Of a stretch of 58,792 nt of DNA, positions 56,789-58,792 are shown one piece after another. Location: contig JAKAZA010000004.1 in assembly GCA_021816155.1 (NCBI GenBank), positions 1 to 58,792 of the forward strand, given 5' to 3'. Made by a program: the position numbers and the translations under genes. Within the stretch, counting starts at the first letter, position 1; each line of letters starts with the position of its first letter. A model generated the notes under the pieces. The model did not search any database, had not been told where the DNA came from, and was given only the letters and a program-made list of their open reading frames with translations. Source of the DNA: Pseudomonadota bacterium. Its GTDB lineage: Bacteria; Pseudomonadota; Alphaproteobacteria; Caulobacterales; Caulobacteraceae.

Positions 56789-58792
56789 TCGGCGGCGCCG
56801 CCCTGCGGCGCGGCCTCGTCGAGCCGAACATCCGACTCGCCCTTGCGCAGGCTGACGCTGAGACCGAAGCGGCGGCCGAGCCGGTCGAACCAGAGGTAGA
56901 TCACCGGCGTCGTGAAGAGGGTCAGCATCTGGCTGACGATCAGGCCGCCGAAGATGCTGACGCCCAGCGGCCGCCGCAGCTCCGAGCCCTCGCCCCAGCC
57001 CAGCATCAGTGGCAGCGCCGCGAAGAGCGCGGCCAGCGTCGTCATGATGATCGGGCGGAAGCGTAGGATGGCCGCCTGCCGGATCGCCTCTTGCGGACTC
57101 TTGCCCTCCACGCGTTCGGCGTCGAGGGCGAAGTCGATCATCATGATCGCGTTCTTCTTCACGATCCCGATGAGGAGGATGATGCCGATGACGCCGATCA
57201 CGCCGAGGTCGGAGCCCGACAACATCAGCGCCACCAGCGCGCCGACGCCGGCCGAGGGCAGCGTGGAGAGGATCGTGACTGGGTGGATGTAACTTTCGTA
57301 GAGCACGCCCAGCACGATGTAGACGCAGACGATCGCCGCCAGGATCAGCCACAGCTCGTTGGTGAGCGAGGCCTGGTAGGCGTTCGCCGCGCCTAGGAAG
57401 GTCGTCGTCACCACCCCCGGCGCGTGGAGCTTGGCTTCATCGTCGCGGATCGCGTTGACGGCCTCTCCGAGCGAGACGTTCGGCGCGGTGTCGAACGAGA
57501 TGTTGGCGGCCGGGAACTGGGCCACGTGGTCGATCTGCAGAGGCCCGGTTCTGGTCTCGACGCGGCTGAAGGCGCCGAGCGGCGTCGGCGCCCCGCTGCC
57601 AGCGCTCATGTAGAGCGTCGAGAGCCCGGCCGGTGTGTTGATCTGCGCCGGATCCGCCTCGAGGATCACGCGGTACTGGTTCGAATCCGTGAAGATGGTC
57701 GAGATGATGCGCTGACCGAAGGCGTCGTAGAGCGCGTCGTCCACCGTGGAAGGCGTGATCGCCAGGCGCGCGGCGGTGTCGCGGTCGATGTCGACGTAGG
57801 CGGTGAGCCCGTGGTCCTGAACATCGGCGCCGACGTCGCGCAGGCGCGGGTCCTTCGACAACGCGCCCACGATATTGGCCGCCCAGGTGTCCACGGTGGC
57901 CTGGTCGGGCCCCTCCAGCGAGAACGCGTACTGGGTGCGGCCGATGTTGGCGTCGATGGTCAGGTCCTGGACCGGCTGGAGGTAGAGCGTCATGCCGGGC
58001 ACGCTCGCCGCTCGCTGGCGCAGCCGCTCGAGGATCGCGTTCTGCGCCGATGTGCGCTTGTCGAGCGGCGTGAGGTTGATCAGGTAGCGGCCGGTGTTCA
58101 GCGTCGTGTTGGAGCCGTCGACCCCGACGTAGCTCGTGAGGCTTGAAACGTCGGGGTCCTTGAGCAGCTGCGCGGCCACCTGCTGCTGCAGCTCGCTCAT
58201 CCGGCTGAAGGAGACCGACTGACCGGCCACCGTCACGCCCTGGACGAGGCCAGTGTCCTGCGTCGGAAAGAGACCCTTAGGGATCAGGAAATAGAGCACC
58301 ACCGTCAGCGCAAGCGTGGCCAGCGCCACCATAAGGGTCGCGGTCTGGCGCCGAAGCACCCAGTCGAGCCAGACGCCGTAGCGCTCGATCACCTGATCGA
58401 TGAAGGCCGCGACGCGCTTGCCGAACGCGGACTCGTTGCGCTCGCCATGTGGCCGCAGCCATAGCGCCGACAGGGTCGGCGTCAGCGTCAGCGAGACGAA
58501 AGCGGAGATCACGATGGTCGCCGCCAGCGTCACCGCGAACTCGCGGAACAGGCGTCCCACCACGTCGCCCATGAACAGGAGCGGGATCAGCACCGCGATC
58601 AGCGAGACGGTCAGCGAGATGATCGTGAAGCCGATCTGCTCGGAGCCCTTCAGCGCCGCCATCAGCGGCGTCTCGCCCGCTTCGATGTAGCGCGAGATGT
58701 TCTCGATCATGACGATGGCGTCGTCGACCACGAAGCCGGTGGCGATGGTCAGCGCCATCAGCGTCAGGTTGTTGAGCGAGTAGCCCAGCAGG
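56785..58792 (-). CDS. mdtB: RND multidrug efflux transporter, MdtB-like (5' part outside window)
   Basis: C-terminal ~669 residues of an MdtB-like RND pump. Visible: proton-relay [44 protein letters not shown], the second periplasmic domain with [26 protein letters not shown], and [21 protein letters not shown] near the end. The frame has no start inside the window; the true 5' end lies beyond the right edge. Its TGA overlaps the MdtC-like ATG. An MdtA-type adaptor is expected just upstream, outside the window. Confidence 0.95.
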   Translation of the reverse strand, partial: LLGYSLNNLTLMALTIATGFVVDDAIVMIENISRYIEAGETPLMAALKGSEQIGFTIISLTVSLIAVLIPLLFMGDVVGRLFREFAVTLAATIVISAFVSLTLTPTLSALWLRPHGERNESAFGKRVAAFIDQVIERYGVWLDWVLRRQTATLMVALATLALTVVLYFLIPKGLFPTQDTGLVQGVTVAGQSVSFSRMSELQQQVAAQLLKDPDVSSLTSYVGVDGSNTTLNTGRYLINLTPLDKRTSAQNAILERLRQRAASVPGMTLYLQPVQDLTIDANIGRTQYAFSLEGPDQATVDTWAANIVGALSKDPRLRDVGADVQDHGLTAYVDIDRDTAARLAITPSTVDDALYDAFGQRIISTIFTDSNQYRVILEADPAQINTPAGLSTLYMSAGSGAPTPLGAFSRVETRTGPLQIDHVAQFPAANISFDTAPNVSLGEAVNAIRDDEAKLHAPGVVTTTFLGAANAYQASLTNELWLILAAIVCVYIVLGVLYESYIHPVTILSTLPSAGVGALVALMLSGSDLGVIGVIGIILLIGIVKKNAIMMIDFALDAERVEGKSPQEAIRQAAILRFRPIIMTTLAALFAALPLMLGWGEGSELRRPLGVSIFGGLIVSQMLTLFTTPVIYLWFDRLGRRFGLSVSLRKGESDVRLDEAAPQGGAAE

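Noticed and set aside
56789-57352. N-terminal extension of the MdtC-like frame
   Set aside because: Overlaps the MdtB-like C-terminus in another frame; the ATGA junction at 56785-56788 and the family start [10 protein letters not shown] fix the start.

Overview
The window is GC-rich, gene-dense bacterial chromosome with about 55 protein genes and no rRNA, tRNA, CRISPR array, phage or insertion sequence that I can see. Gene content points to an alphaproteobacterium of the Caulobacteraceae (Caulobacter / Phenylobacterium / Brevundimonas group). The strongest pointer is a probable TipN cell-polarity protein beside cysD-cysNC. NodT-type outer-membrane lipoproteins, PAS_5 and RHH_4 proteins and several TTG/GTG starts agree with this. 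The genus cannot be fixed from the sequence alone; Phenylobacterium is a guess.

Layout. 1-3.0 kb (minus): translation block rpmI-rplT-pheS-pheT (pheT cut by the window edge), with an intrinsic terminator between rplT and pheS. 3.0-8.7 kb: a CocE-type hydrolase divergent from a four-gene operon of aldo/keto reductase, a formaldehyde-activating-enzyme (Fae) homologue, an enolase-superfamily enzyme and a PhyH-type dioxygenase. This is the most unusual metabolic unit in the window. 8.8-15.3 kb: DUF3108 protein, TVP38/TMEM64 membrane protein, aspartate-type aminotransferase, response regulator, DJ-1/PfpI protein, RHH_4 protein, two small membrane proteins, a six-cysteine secreted protein and a fatty-acid-hydroxylase-superfamily protein. 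15.4-24.3 kb: UvrD-type helicase, Hsp20, PrmA, Xaa-Pro aminopeptidase, transglutaminase-like protein, DUF4037 protein and RadC. 24.3-30.1 kb: DUF3089 lipase-like protein, GT-C-like membrane protein, an unusual secreted protein, PAS_5 protein and an archaeal/eukaryotic-type prolyl-tRNA synthetase.

30.1-31.6 kb: a TetR gene divergent from two coupled membrane-protein genes, with two perfect palindromic operators lying over face-to-face promoters. 31.6-34.1 kb: thioesterase-SDR-TauD dioxygenase operon. 34.1-39.6 kb: PhoH-like ATPase with a terminator in its leader, gamma-carbonic-anhydrase family protein, glutathione S-transferase, MFS transporter and PurB. 39.6-46.6 kb: sulfate-activation genes cysD-cysNC, divergent tipN and a cytochrome P450. 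46.7-58.8 kb: an efflux region. A LysR regulator is divergent from an EmrA-EmrB-NodT operon, which runs tail to tail into an operon of two RND pumps (MdtB/MdtC type) and a second NodT lipoprotein. The first RND gene is cut by the window edge, and its adaptor is presumably outside.

No large unknown defence or mobile system is visible. The best candidates for new biology are the Fae-containing operon, the TetR/dual-operator membrane pair, the terminators in front of phoH and pheS, the foreign-looking ProRS, and the low-complexity insertion in the MdtC-like pump.
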